A stretch of DNA of 64,000 nucleotides from Microbacterium sp. 18062 (GTDB taxonomy: Bacteria; Actinomycetota; Actinomycetes; Actinomycetales; Microbacteriaceae): contig NZ_CACSKB010000013.1 in the NCBI RefSeq assembly GCF_902706225.1, forward strand, positions 21,133 to 85,132, given 5' to 3'. Of the stretch, positions 1 to 9,412 are shown piece after piece (within the stretch, counting starts at the first letter, position 1; each line of letters starts with the position of its first letter). Both the position numbers and the translations under genes were made by a program. A model generated the notes under the pieces. The model was given only the letters and a program-made list of their open reading frames with translations, searched no databases and was not told where the DNA came from.

Positions 1-3000
1 GTCGTGACGGCACCGGCGCGGATCGCGAGATCGGGGTCGCCCTCCACCGCCTCGGCGAGAGCGCGGTGCAGCGCCCGCACCTCGTCGGCGGGGCCGATCA
101 GCCGGGCACGCGGCGGACGCGGGGGCGCGGCATCCCTCCCCGTAGCGGTGAGCGCGACGGCCGCGTCGATGCCGGCGTGCGTCGCCCGCTCGATCCACTC
201 GGCGTCGGTCTCGACGTGCACGGTCACACCCGCCTCGGAGAGCGCGCGGCGGATGCCGCCCGGCAGCCCCGCGGCGACGCTCAGGGTGAAGGCGGACCCG
301 GCGCGGATGCCGGCGAGCGCGACGCGCAGCACCTCCTGCACCTCGGCGCCGCGCGTGCCGCGCACCGAGACGTCGACCGGCCGGTACCGGAAGAGGTTGC
401 GTTCCACGCCGAGCTTCGACACGTCCTTGATACGGCCGAACTCACGGTCCCACTCGACCGCGTCCGACAGCGCCGCGCGCCGCAGCCACTCGAACCGTTC
501 GTAGTCCAGCGACGGCTGCGCCGCCTCGATGATCGTCGTGATGCGGGAGTCGAGACCGCGCAGGTGCAGGGTGCTCGATGCGGCGCCGGATGCGGTCGGC
601 CGCCACGATCCGAGGCCCACGAGGTAGTTCGGGCCACCCGCCTTGGCGCCGGCACCCACCGACGACCGCTTCCACCCGCCGAAGGGCTGCCGCTGCACGA
701 CGGCGCCGGTGATCCCGCGGTTGACGTAGAGGTTCCCCGCCTCGACCCGCTCCAGCCACAGGGCGAGGTCCTCGGGGCTCTGCGTGTGGAGTCCCGCCGT
801 CAGCCCGTAGGCGACCGCGTTCTGCAGCTCGATCGCCTCGGCCAGCGACGAGGCGTGCATGATGCCGAGCACCGGGCCGAAGAACTCCTCGAGGTGGAAG
901 CGCGAGCCCGGCTGGACCCCGGTGCGGATGCCGGGGCTCCACAGGCGTCCGGCGAGCTCCGGCGACGCATCGAGCCGCTCGGGGCGGATCAGCCACTTCT
1001 CGCCGTCGTCGAGCGTCTCGAGCGCCCACGCGAGCTTGTCCTGCGGCACCTCGATGATCGGGCCCACCTCGGCGAGCGGGTCGGCGGGGGTCCCCACGCG
1101 CAGCGAGCGCGTCGCGTCCTGGAGCTGCCGGGCGAAGCGCGCCGACCGGCCCACGGAGCCGACGAGGATCGCGAGCGACGCGGCCGAGCACTTCTGCCCG
1201 GCATGCCCGAAAGCGCTCTTCACGAGGTCGGCCGCGGCGAGGTCCAGGTCGGCCGACGGCGTCACGATCATCGCGTTCTTGCCGCTCGTCTCGGCCAGCA
1301 GCGGCAGGTCCGCCCGCCAGGAGCGGAACAGGCGCGCAGTGTCCCAGGATCCGGTGAGGATCACCCGGTCGACGTCGGGGTGCGCGATCAGGCGCTCCCC
1401 GAGCTCGCCCTCCTCGATGTCGACCAGCGCGAGCACGTCGCGAGGCACCCCGGCGTCCCAGAGCGCCGCGGCGACGACCGCGGCCGAGCGTCGCGCCTGC
1501 GGGGCGGGCTTGAGCACGACGCCGGACCCGGCGGCGAGGGCGGCCAGCACGCCGCCGGCGGGGATCGCGAGCGGGAAGTTCCACGGGGGAGCCACGACCG
1601 TGAGCCGCGAGGGCTCGAAGACCGCGCCGGTGACCCGATCGAGCTCGCGGGCGGTGGCCGCGTAGTAGTTCGCGAAGTCCACGGCCTCGCTGACCTCGAC
1701 GTCGGCCTCGGCGAGCACCTTGCCGGTCTCGGATGCCGCGACCTCGATCAGCTGCCCGCGACGGGCCTCCAGCATCCGGCCGGCGGACTGCAGGACGACG
1801 GCGCGATCCACGGCGGGGAGGGCACCCCAGGTCTCGGCCCCGCCGCGCACGCGAGCGACGATCCGCTCGAGCGCGTCGGCGTCGTCGACGCGCGCGGCCG
1901 CGATGTCGGCGTCGCCCGCGGTCGAGCTCTCGACGCGGGCGAGGATCTCCCGCGCCCACTCGCGACCCGCGGGCAGCGCCGGGTCGGAGTCGGCGGCGTT
2001 GCGGAAGCCGGGGGCGCCCGGGGCCCGGGCGGCGGACTCCCGGTCGGAGAAGACGGCGGTCTCGACGAACTCGGCGCCGCCGAACAGCACCGACCGCACG
2101 TCGGGGTCGGCTCGGTCTGCGGCGATGCCGAGCACCGCCTGGGTGAGCCCCTCGATCTCCTGCGTCGGTGCGGGTGAGCGGAGGATCGTCGGGTCGGAGG
2201 AGTCGGCCGGAAGCCGCCCGCGGTCCTGTCCGCGCCGGGGACCGACGCGCAGACCCGGGTCGTCGGCGCGCTCGAGGGATGCCAGGAACCGACCCCGTTC
2301 CCGCATCCACAGCTCGGGCCGGTCCTCGAGGTCGAACGCGGCGGAGAGGAAGTTCTCCTCCGCCGCGTTCTCCTCGAGGCGGCGGACGAGATAGCTGATC
2401 GCGACGTCGAACTCGTCGGGGCGGACGACCGGGACGTAGAGCAGCACATGACCGACCGTGCGGGCGACCGCCTCGACCTGGCCCTGCGCCATTCCGAGGA
2501 GCATCTCGAACTCGACCCGCTCGCGCACGCCGCGATCCCCGGCGAGGAGCCACGCGTAGGCGATGTCGAACAGGTTGTGGCCGGCGACGCCGATGCGCAC
2601 CGCGTCCGTGCGCTCGGGCCGGCACGCCCAGCGCAGACAGCGCAGATAGTTCGCGTCGGTGTCGAGCTTGGTGTCGTACGGGGCCTGCGGCCAGCCGTGC
2701 ATCGCCGCCTCCACCCGCTCCATCGCGAGGTTCGCGCCCTTGACCAGACGGACCTTGATGGGCGCTCCCCCGCCGTCGACGCGCTGGCGCGCCCAGGCGG
2801 TGAGCTGCTGGAGGGCGGGCAGCGCGTCGGGCAGGTACGTCTGCAGCACGATGCCCGCCTCGAGCCCGGCGAGACGCTCATCCTCGAGCAGGCGGGTGAA
2901 GACAGCGATCGTGAGATCGAGGTCGCGGTACTCCTCCATGTCGAGGTTCACGAACGTGCCGTCCGTCGCCGCCGCGAGATACAGCGGCAGGAGCCGCTCG

Positions 3001-3626
3001 ACGACCCGCTCGACGACCTCCTCGAACGCCCACATCGAGATGCGTCCCGCGATGGCGGAGACCTTCACCGACACGTAGTCGACGTCGGGGCGGCGCACGA
3101 GCTCGTGGATGCCGTCGAGGCGGCGGCGGGCCTCCTGCTCGCCGAGCACCGCCTCACCGAGCAGGTTGAGGTTGAGCCGCGCGCCGGAGGCGCGCAGCCG
3201 CGCGATCGCGCGGCCGAGCCGGTCGGGGCGGGCGTCGACGATGAGGTGCCCGACCATGTCGCGCAGGACCCGCCGAGCGATCGGCACGACCGGCGACGGC
3301 ACCGCGGGGGCGACGGCACCGCCCACCCGCACGGCGGAGCGCAGGTACCAGGGCAGGAAGTCCGGGACGAGCGGGGCGACGCGGTTCAGGTTGGTCGCCG
3401 CTGCAGCCAGGCTCTCGGGCCGCATGACCCCGTCGACGAAGCCGATCGCGAAGGGGAGGCCCCGGGGGTCGCGCAGGATGCCGGCGAGCCGTTCGGCGGC
3501 CGGATCCGCATCGACGGCGGCCGCTTCGGCGACCCAGCTCCGGGCGAGCGAGACGGCGTCGGCGGCGAGAGACGCCTCGGCCTCGGTGCGGGGCGCGGGC
3601 GAGCCGTCTTCGTTGCTCCGGGACAT
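1..3626 (-). CDS. putA: Bifunctional proline dehydrogenase / glutamate-semialdehyde dehydrogenase PutA (C-terminus beyond window)
   Basis: Oxidises proline to pyrroline-5-carboxylate with FAD, then glutamate-semialdehyde to glutamate with NAD. The frame is open from ATG 3626 to the left edge (about 1,208 codons) and is cut by the window end. The proline dehydrogenase domain fills roughly residues 110-440, with the barrel motifs YVSVKVSAI and RLVKGAN (about residue 294). The aldehyde dehydrogenase domain follows from about residue 530, with the general-base Glu in AETSGKNA and the catalytic Cys in GQKCSAAS (about residue 812). A further C-terminal section continues to the edge. Start: the first Met of the frame, next to a GAGG stretch. 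The gene stands alone, divergent from the small operon at 3730. Family assignment is firm; the true C-terminus is not visible. Confidence 0.95.
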   Translation of the reverse strand, partial: MSRSNEDGSPAPRTEAEASLAADAVSLARSWVAEAAAVDADPAAERLAGILRDPRGLPFAIGFVDGVMRPESLAAAATNLNRVAPLVPDFLPWYLRSAVRVGGAVAPAVPSPVVPIARRVLRDMVGHLIVDARPDRLGRAIARLRASGARLNLNLLGEAVLGEQEARRRLDGIHELVRRPDVDYVSVKVSAIAGRISMWAFEEVVERVVERLLPLYLAAATDGTFVNLDMEEYRDLDLTIAVFTRLLEDERLAGLEAGIVLQTYLPDALPALQQLTAWARQRVDGGGAPIKVRLVKGANLAMERVEAAMHGWPQAPYDTKLDTDANYLRCLRWACRPERTDAVRIGVAGHNLFDIAYAWLLAGDRGVRERVEFEMLLGMAQGQVEAVARTVGHVLLYVPVVRPDEFDVAISYLVRRLEENAAEENFLSAAFDLEDRPELWMRERGRFLASLERADDPGLRVGPRRGQDRGRLPADSSDPTILRSPAPTQEIEGLTQAVLGIAADRADPDVRSVLFGGAEFVETAVFSDRESAARAPGAPGFRNAADSDPALPAGREWAREILARVESSTAGDADIAAARVDDADALERIVARVRGGAETWGALPAVDRAVVLQSAGRMLEARRGQLIEVAASETGKVLAEADVEVSEAVDFANYYAATARELDRVTGAVFEPSRLTVVAPPWNFPLAIPAGGVLAALAAGSGVVLKPAPQARRSAAVVAAALWDAGVPRDVLALVDIEEGELGERLIAHPDVDRVILTGSWDTARLFRSWRADLPLLAETSGKNAMIVTPSADLDLAAADLVKSAFGHAGQKCSAASLAILVGSVGRSARFARQLQDATRSLRVGTPADPLAEVGPIIEVPQDKLAWALETLDDGEKWLIRPERLDASPELAGRLWSPGIRTGVQPGSRFHLEEFFGPVLGIMHASSLAEAIELQNAVAYGLTAGLHTQSPEDLALWLERVEAGNLYVNRGITGAVVQRQPFGGWKRSSVGAGAKAGGPNYLVGLGSWRPTASGAASSTLHLRGLDSRITTIIEAAQPSLDYERFEWLRRAALSDAVEWDREFGRIKDVSKLGVERNLFRYRPVDVSVRGTRGAEVQEVLRVALAGIRAGSAFTLSVAAGLPGGIRRALSEAGVTVHVETDAEWIERATHAGIDAAVALTATGRDAAPPRPPRARLIGPADEVRALHRALAEAVEGDPDLAIRAGAVT

Positions 3627-3729
3627 GGCCTCAGCCTAAGCGCGGCGGCCCGTCCTCCCGCGGAACGACGGGCCCCGCGGGACGTACTGGCACCGCATCC
3701 GACCGGGTCGCGGCTCTATGCTGGGCGCC

Positions 3730-4392
3730 ATGTCGGAACCCGCGGCTCCCGCGAGCCCCCAGCCCGAGCCGCCCCGCCGGTTCCGCTGGGTGCGTGCGGC
3801 CGCCGACCGGGTGCCGACGAAGTGGTTCGCGGGGATCTCGACGGCGCTGTTCCTCGCCGCGACCGCGTCGTTCGGCGGACTCGCCACGGTCGAGGCGGCG
3901 GGGCCGGCCGAGCTGTCACCCGGCGACGAGCACCGCAACGCCCAGCTCTCCGTCATGGTGGAGCGCGCCGTGCTCATCGACGAGCTTCCGGAGGCCGGGA
4001 TCTCGGTGGAGGACGGCGAGCGCGTGCTGGTCGTGGTCGTCGTCGCCGAGAACCTCTGGGACCGCCCGCTGCCGACCCGGACGCACGAGAGCGTCTCGGA
4101 TGCACTGCGCATCGAGGACATGCCGGATGCCGCGCCCGACGGCGTCGCCCGGCTCGACGACGGCACACTCACCCCGTGGCTGCAGCCTGGCGTGCCGGCG
4201 GAGCTGGTGGTGGCGTGGGCGGTCGACGGCACGCGATACGCCGAGGGCAAGGCGCTGCGGATCGTCCTGCACGACGAGACGCTCTACACCGGGTCGATGG
4301 TTCTCGACGAGCAGTTCTGGGACGACCCGCGGCCCGTCGCCGTCGTGACCGCCGCGCTCCGGGACGTGGGGGCGGGGGTGGATGCGGGATGA
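3730..4392 (+). CDS. Hypothetical single-pass membrane protein, first gene of a coupled trio
   Basis: About 220 residues, no recognised family. A proline-rich cytoplasmic N-terminus is followed by one membrane segment near residues 33-57 (WFAGISTALFLAATASFGG). The rest is a polar, beta-rich extracytoplasmic domain with the hydrophobic stretch VLVVVVVAEN. I chose the Met at 3730; an in-frame ATG at 3718 is possible. The stop overlaps the next start (ATGA, 4389-4392), so the two are translationally coupled. The architecture recalls anchored DUF4352-like proteins, but I cannot confirm that by eye. Confidence 0.7.
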   Translation: MSEPAAPASPQPEPPRRFRWVRAAADRVPTKWFAGISTALFLAATASFGGLATVEAAGPAELSPGDEHRNAQLSVMVERAVLIDELPEAGISVEDGERVLVVVVVAENLWDRPLPTRTHESVSDALRIEDMPDAAPDGVARLDDGTLTPWLQPGVPAELVVAWAVDGTRYAEGKALRIVLHDETLYTGSMVLDEQFWDDPRPVAVVTAALRDVGAGVDAG

Positions 4393-4934
4393 GACCGTGG
4401 CTGACCTGGACGATCGGCGCGGGCGCGCTGATGGCGGCGTGGCTCGTCGCCCTGGCGACGCCGTCCCAGGACGACGTCGAGAGCCCCTTCGCCGTGCGGC
4501 TCGAGCTCGGGCAGGCGGCCGCGGGGCGCAATCTGGAGGTCACCGTCATCGACGTCCGGATGGCGCGGGAGGTCGCGGCCGGCGCGTGGAGCGCCGAGGG
4601 CACCTGGCTCGTCGTCGACCTCGACGCCCAGGCCGTCGTCGCGGAGGACGACGCCCTGCTGACGGCGGCGACCCTCGAGGTCGGGGGGACGACCTATCGC
4701 GCGAGCGAGCGGCCGGCCTCCCTCCTGGGGGCGGCGCTGAGCGTCGGCATCCCGCGCACCGGCGGCCTGGCGTTCGAGCTGCCGGGCGACCCGCCGACGG
4801 GCACGGCGACGCTGAGCCTGGGGCTCGACGCGGACACGCGGCTGGACTCGTTGCTCGAGCTGCCGATCGCCCTGGACGCCGTGCCGCGCGTGGCACGGGC
4901 GGACCTCGTGCCCACCGGCTGGGCCGCGCCGTGA
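4389..4934 (+). CDS. Hypothetical membrane-anchored exported protein, second of trio
   Basis: 181 residues. An N-terminal hydrophobic segment (residues 4-23, TWTIGAGALMAAWLVALA) looks like a signal anchor. The remainder is an extracytoplasmic beta-rich domain with alternating valines (NLEVTVIDVRM, TWLVVDLDAQAVV). It resembles the domain of the gene upstream in style, so the two may bind each other or share a ligand; this is inference. The start overlaps the previous stop by ATGA and the stop overlaps the next GTG start (GTGA, 4931-4934). No function can be assigned. Confidence 0.7.
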   Translation: MRPWLTWTIGAGALMAAWLVALATPSQDDVESPFAVRLELGQAAAGRNLEVTVIDVRMAREVAAGAWSAEGTWLVVDLDAQAVVAEDDALLTAATLEVGGTTYRASERPASLLGAALSVGIPRTGGLAFELPGDPPTGTATLSLGLDADTRLDSLLELPIALDAVPRVARADLVPTGWAAP

Positions 4935-5455
4935 CCCGGGGGTGGTGGCGCCGGAACGCCGTGGCGCTGTGCGCGCTCGCGGTCGTCGTGCCGGCCACGG
5001 CGGCGGCGCTCACGCTGCCGGCCTGGAACGATCGCCACGGCGCACTCCCGTCGGTGCCCGTGACGGCGGATGCCGGCGACCGCGTCGAGTTCTCGGGCGA
5101 TCTCTGGGGGCCGGCGACGGCGGAATGGGCGCCGGCGACCGCCGACGGCATCGAGGCGCCGGACGGCGCGCGCGTGCTCGAGGTCACCGTCCCCGTCAGC
5201 CCGGACGACCCGCCGGCATCGTGCGCACCGCCGATCCTGCGCGAGGACGGGGGCGACGGACGGCAGTGGAACGACACCCGGCCGTTCTCGTCCTTCGGGC
5301 CGGGCGGCGCGACGTCATGCGACGCCGACGCCGACGCCCCCTACACGATCGTCGTCTCCTTCATCCTGCCGGACGACGCCGCCGGACCGTTCGTCGTCGA
5401 CATCGCCCCGGCGGAGGAGCTTCCCCGCTTCCTCCGCCTCCCCGTCGCGCCCTGA
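4931..5455 (+). CDS. Hypothetical exported protein, third of trio
   Basis: 174 residues from a GTG start embedded in the previous stop (GTGA). It has an N-terminal membrane segment (residues 7-27, RNAVALCALAVVVPATAAAL) and an exported domain rich in Asp and Pro with two cysteines (PPASCAPP and ATSCDADA) that could form a disulfide outside the membrane. The gene ends 7 bp before the left island repeat, so it is the last host gene before the island. Function unknown. Confidence 0.65.
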   Translation: MTRGWWRRNAVALCALAVVVPATAAALTLPAWNDRHGALPSVPVTADAGDRVEFSGDLWGPATAEWAPATADGIEAPDGARVLEVTVPVSPDDPPASCAPPILREDGGDGRQWNDTRPFSSFGPGGATSCDADADAPYTIVVSFILPDDAAGPFVVDIAPAEELPRFLRLPVAP

Positions 5456-5462
5456 CGGCATG

Positions 5463-5500
5463 CTCGGCGTGCTCACCGGGGGCAGCGCGGCGAGCGTCGC
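5463..5500. repeat. Left copy of 38-bp direct repeat (candidate attL core)
   Basis: The 38 bases are identical to 47179-47216 in the same orientation; flanking bases diverge at once on both sides. The right copy encodes the C-terminal tail ATLAALPPVSTP of a membrane protein read on the minus strand. A perfect duplication of a gene's 3' end bounding a foreign-looking segment is the usual mark of site-specific integration. Confidence 0.75.
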
Positions 5501-5528
5501 CGTCTGTGGCAGTGTGAGCACACTCCGA

Positions 5529-5752
5529 ATGAATACTGCCGACCTCGGCGCGCTGCCCCGCGGCCGCACGGTCGTGTTCGTTTCGAGGCATCGGCGACGC
5601 TCGTGGAGACGTTTCCCTGGATGGATGGTCCGCACGCGGCCGCGCTACGCGCCTCTATCGCCGCGCACGATCCCTCTCACGACACCGCGGTGACCGCCGT
5701 ACAGCTTCCGGCGTCGACGATCGCGCCGACGCCAGATATGTCGGATGTGTGA
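5529..5752 (+). pseudogene. Frameshifted small coding relic next to left repeat
   Basis: A protein-like N-terminal stretch begins at ATG 5529 (NTADLGALPRGRTVVF). A second protein-like stretch in another frame (ASATLVETFPWMDGPHAA ... TPDMSDV) runs to a stop at 5752. The two join if a frameshift lies near 5578-5585. The family was not recognised. It may be the tail of a gene cut when the island inserted, or chance coding. Confidence 0.25.
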
Positions 5753-6264
5753 ATCAACGACGCGACCCGGACGAAGTAGGGCGCGCGAGTGAGTGCTCGA
5801 TGACTTCCGTGACGACCGTGGATCGAACGATGTCCCTTCGCAAAGTCGAAGGACACGTGCGAGTGGGGTGGCCCAATGCCGTACACGGCGCCGCGGCAGA
5901 GTGAGTGGTTTCCGGACCTGCGGGGAAGATGCGACGGATCCCAGTTGAGGCGAAATCCCAGCGCGATCATCCACTCCCACACCTCCGGGCTGTACGCGAT
6001 GTTGCCCGGGTATCCGTCGGGATACCACCCCTCCATGACGCAGTTCTCGATCACGAGCGAGACCCCGTGCTCGCGCGCGAAGTCGACCAGGGGGAGCGCG
6101 CGCTCGGCCTCCGCCATGTTCTCCGGGACGCTGCGACGCACATCCCGCCTGAGGAAGGTGCCGACGTAGGGCACTCCGAGCCGAGACGCCGAGACGATCG
6201 CGGCGCGGAGATGGCCACCGTGGGCGCGAGCCGTCTCGCGGTCGATGTCGCCCCCGCCCCGCAC
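5677..6264 (-). pseudogene. Truncated sugar-phosphate isomerase/epimerase (TIM-barrel) relic
   Basis: Residues encoded by 6264-5923 carry family motifs of xylose-isomerase-like TIM barrels: ASRLGVPYVGTF, then ENCVMEGW and GFRLNWDPSHLP, where Glu and Asp/His would bind metal. The first ~70 residues of a normal ~300-residue enzyme are missing, and after DPSHLP the frame no longer resembles the family. It is therefore broken at both ends. It lies at the left end of the island, downstream of the aldo/keto reductase. Confidence 0.55.
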
Positions 6265-6337
6265 GCGTGGAACGGCTCAGCGCGGCGCGCTGAAGTTTAC
6301 GTGCTGGGCGAGTGCGGCAGGATTGACCGCTCGATCG

Positions 6338-7339
6338 TCAGTGGCCCAGTCGGCCCTGAAGTGATAGCCCCTTCAGCCGCGTCACGGTTTCATCGTCGAG
6401 CGGTGGGGAGTTCAGCGCCGCGAGGTTGGCATGTAGTTGTGCGACAGAACTGACCCCGATGATCGCACTCGCTATCGTCGGATCCCGCATCACCCATTGA
6501 AGAGCGAGCTGCGCTACAGTCTGACTCCGTTCGGCCGCAACGTCGGCCAGTGCTTGTACGTAAGCGAGATACTCCTGAGTGAGAAAATCAGCAGTCAGGA
6601 AGACACTGGATTCGGCGCGTGCTCCACTCGGCACCCTTCCGGTCAGATAGCGGTCGGTGAGAAGCCCCTGCGCCAGAGGCGAGTAGACGATCCCGCTGAT
6701 GCTGTTCTCACGGAGAGTTCTGTGAACCCCATTCGTTTCTGGATCGCGATGCAGCAGGGAGTACTTGTGCTGGTGCAGAACGAGTGGAACCCCCAGGGAC
6801 GCGAGCAGTCTCGCGACCTCCGCCGTAGCCTCCGCCCCATAGTTGGAGATCCCGACGTATAGCGCCTTACCACTCGTGACCGTGTGCGCGAGCGCAGCGA
6901 CCGTCTCTTCCAGAGGCACATCCTTGTCAGGACTATGCGAATAGAAGATGTCGACATGATCGAGGTTCAGCCGCTTGAGGCTGTCATCTAGGGACTCCAG
7001 CAAGTGCTTGCGTGATCCACCCCGTCCGTATGGACCGTTCATGATCGGATTCCCGGCCTTCGTCGACACGACGAGCAAGTTGCGATATGCGGCGAGATCC
7101 TCACTGATGACTCGACCCAGCACCTCTTCGGCCCAGCCATGCGGGGGCCCATACCGATTGGCGTTGTCGAAGTGCCAAACGCCCGCCTCGAACGCGGCGA
7201 GGATCAACTCACGTTGCGACTCAAACGAGCGGGTCCGGCCAAAATTCTGCCAGAGCCCCAGCGACAGCGGAGGGAGCATGAGCCCGCTACGACCCGCGCA
7301 ACGAGACGGAAGGAAATCTGGTAACGCAGCGTCTGACAT
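6338..7339 (-). CDS. Aldo/keto reductase (YghZ/Kv-beta-like)
   Basis: 333-residue NADPH-dependent aldo/keto reductase with a TIM-barrel fold. The tetrad is visible: Asp and Tyr in DNANRYGPP, Lys in VVSTKAGN, His in FYSHSPD. The NADP-phosphate region reads AIIGVSS. I started at ATG 7339 because GAGGAG sits 6 nt upstream; the frame extends further but without a ribosome site. The long form with LNLDHVDIFYSH resembles glyceraldehyde-3-phosphate reductases, but the substrate cannot be read from sequence. It is divergent from the MFS gene at 7603, and a LacI-like operator candidate lies 54 bp upstream. Confidence 0.85.
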   Translation of the reverse strand: MSDAALPDFLPSRCAGRSGLMLPPLSLGLWQNFGRTRSFESQRELILAAFEAGVWHFDNANRYGPPHGWAEEVLGRVISEDLAAYRNLLVVSTKAGNPIMNGPYGRGGSRKHLLESLDDSLKRLNLDHVDIFYSHSPDKDVPLEETVAALAHTVTSGKALYVGISNYGAEATAEVARLLASLGVPLVLHQHKYSLLHRDPETNGVHRTLRENSISGIVYSPLAQGLLTDRYLTGRVPSGARAESSVFLTADFLTQEYLAYVQALADVAAERSQTVAQLALQWVMRDPTIASAIIGVSSVAQLHANLAALNSPPLDDETVTRLKGLSLQGRLGH

Positions 7340-7602
7340 CCGCGACTCCTCAGTCGAAGGGGATTGCGCCGACAACGCGCTGGTCACGTGGCTGACGAAT
7401 CGGTTTTTCAAAGGATACATATCGCGTGTTTCCAGCTGGTTTCACCTGGACCCATCAGCGAGCGAACTCCGCTGGCACCCTTCATCCCACCTCTGGCGAC
7501 AGCGACAGCGACCCTTGACCGAAATAACCCGGAAACGCAACCTAGATAGGCTTGCAAAACCGGTTTGTCAGGAGTGGTCTCAGATGCGCGGGAGGATAGA
7601 AC
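7340..7602. promoter_or_regulatory. Divergent promoter region with two LacI-like operator candidates
   Basis: Two imperfect palindromes centred on CCGG or TCGG occur at 7393-7410 (TGACGAATCGGTTTTTCA) and 7553-7570 (TGCAAAACCGGTTTGTCA). Half-sites match 6/9 and 7/9. A similar site (7/9) lies at 18536-18553 before the ABC-importer operon. The shape fits LacI/GalR operators, and a LacI regulator is encoded at 12080. GGAGG at 7591-7595 serves the GTG start at 7603. Confidence 0.4.
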
Positions 7603-8835
7603 GTGGCGGCAATCTTTCGGTCATTGAAGGTTCCCGGCTATCGCGTGTACTTCTTCGGGGCCCTTGTCTCCAATGTCGGGTCTTGGATGGACCGCATCGC
7701 GCAGGATTGGCTGGTTCTAGCGATCCTCACCGACAACAACGCGTTCGCCGTCGGGATCACGATGGGTCTACAGTTCACTCCAGCGTTGGTTCTAAGCCCG
7801 CTCGCAGGCACCGTTGCCGATCGCTTCGACCGCAAGACCGTGCTGCTGATAACCCAGACCTTGATTGCGCTGTTCAGCCTCGTTCTCGGCGTCGTCACAC
7901 TTCTTGGCGCCGCGAACCTTCCGCTCGTTTTCGCTTTCGCTTTCCTCTCTGGCGTCGTCTCCGCTTTCGACGCACCGGCGCGACAAGCAGTCATCGGTGA
8001 GTTGGTACCGTCGAGCCTGCTGTCCAACGCCGTCAATCTGAACTCGTCTTCCTTCAATGCGGCTCGTATGGTCGGCCCCGCTGTTGCGGGTCTCCTCATC
8101 GCGCTCATCGGCCCAGGCTGGGTCTTCCTGATTAACGCCGCGATGTCGGTCGCGGTCATCATGGTGCTCGTCGGGCTCATCCGCACAGCCCGCACCGCTG
8201 GGACGAAAAGGACGGGCGCACGATCTGCAGACGTGCGCGGAGGCCTCCGGTACCTGCAAACACGACCCGACATCCTGGTGATCTTCGCGATGGTGTTTGT
8301 CGTAGGAGCGCTGGGGCTGAACTTTCCCGTCTATATCGCAGCGATGGCAAGGATCGAGTTCGGGGCTGGGTCGGCAGCCTACGGCCTGATGTCGTCGATG
8401 ATCGCTCTCGGCTCGCTCGCGGGTGGGCTGACATCTGCTCGCAGAGACCGGCCACGATTGAGGGTAATCACTGTGGCGGCCGCCTGCTTCGGCCTCAGCT
8501 TGGCCCTCGCAGCCGTCATGCCGAACATGGTCCTGTTCGGGGCCGCGCTGATCCCCGCCGGCTTCTTCTCTCTCACGATGCTCACGTCTGCCAATGCGTA
8601 TGTACAGACGACCACCCCATCAGCTCTGAGAGGGAGAGTCATCTCCTTCTACATGGCGATCCTCATGGGTGGCAGTCCGATCGGATCACCGCTCATAGGG
8701 TATGTTGCAGAAGCGGCGAATCCTCGGGTCTCGATGTTGCTGGGAGTCACCGCAGGGCTGGCTGCCGCAGGAATTGCAGCGTCGTGGTACCTGATCGATC
8801 GCCATCGGAGAAGGTTAGCGGCTGGCCCCGCATGA
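7603..8835 (+). CDS. MFS transporter (DHA3/EntS-like)
   Basis: 410 residues with about 12 membrane segments. The N-terminus (VPGYRVYFFGALVSNVGSWM) and the loop-2/3 motif PLAGTVADRFDRKTVLL are typical of the drug/enterobactin-exporter branch of the major facilitator superfamily. Start is GTG 7603 with GGAGG 7 nt upstream. It is probably a proton-driven exporter; the substrate is unknown. The neighbouring aldo/keto reductase and the LacI-like operator just upstream suggest induction together with the catabolic genes of this section. Confidence 0.85.
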   Translation: MAAIFRSLKVPGYRVYFFGALVSNVGSWMDRIAQDWLVLAILTDNNAFAVGITMGLQFTPALVLSPLAGTVADRFDRKTVLLITQTLIALFSLVLGVVTLLGAANLPLVFAFAFLSGVVSAFDAPARQAVIGELVPSSLLSNAVNLNSSSFNAARMVGPAVAGLLIALIGPGWVFLINAAMSVAVIMVLVGLIRTARTAGTKRTGARSADVRGGLRYLQTRPDILVIFAMVFVVGALGLNFPVYIAAMARIEFGAGSAAYGLMSSMIALGSLAGGLTSARRDRPRLRVITVAAACFGLSLALAAVMPNMVLFGAALIPAGFFSLTMLTSANAYVQTTTPSALRGRVISFYMAILMGGSPIGSPLIGYVAEAANPRVSMLLGVTAGLAAAGIAASWYLIDRHRRRLAAGPA

Positions 8836-9412
8836 GAAACCGCGTCCTTGACCCTCTCGTTGACATGGATTGAGCTGTCCGCCGGGTCAATGGGGAGAGA
8901 TGCCCTTGGGAACGAAGCTGCTCTCACTCGTCAAGAAATCACCGGTCCCTTCTGCGCCCAAGCCCGGCTGCAAGTTGAACCCATCGAGATGCCGACAGCG
9001 GTGCCGATCGACTGCACCGACGGACACGCTGCAACCGGCTCGAGATTCCGGCCAGGTGTCATGTGCTGCGCTATCCGGTGCCACAGACCGCCCGAGCACC
9101 ACTACGCGTCAATAACGCGCTGGCCATGCTGAGTGGTCGGGCCTGCCACGCCGATCGAGACATCCGCACCACGCCAGAGGCGAACCTGGACGACGAGGAG
9201 GGAGATCCGCGCCGAGTTGACCTGGGAGGACGTCGTCGACATCGTTCGCGTGTTGCGCCGACGACAAGCGGATCCGCCTGGAGTGCATCAGGGCATCTGT
9301 CGCTCCGAACCGGCTGCATCAGGATCGCCAGCGCCGGGCCGAACGGTCCACAGCGGCACGATCTGCACAACACTACGCGGCTGACTCTTCTCGCACCGCC
9401 CGATCAGGTTCG
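8836..9412. other. 577 bp without a recognisable gene
   Basis: All six frames give only short, low-complexity or arginine-rich peptides with no family motif. One stretch at about 9,200-9,260 (REIRAELTWEDVVDIVRVL) looks protein-like but is isolated. The region follows the MFS gene and precedes the convergent end of an aldo/keto reductase, and probably holds decayed DNA. Confidence 0.4.

Noticed and set aside
66..2177. Long plus-strand frame of about 700 codons opposite putA
   Set aside because: It is rich in Arg, Gly and His with no motif, and mirrors the real putA frame; a typical shadow in high-G+C DNA.
2448..4388. Plus-strand frame extending the gene at 4389 upstream to 2448 (828 codons)
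   Set aside because: Only the part from 4389 shows normal composition and an ATGA junction; the rest is antisense to putA and overlaps 3730-4392.
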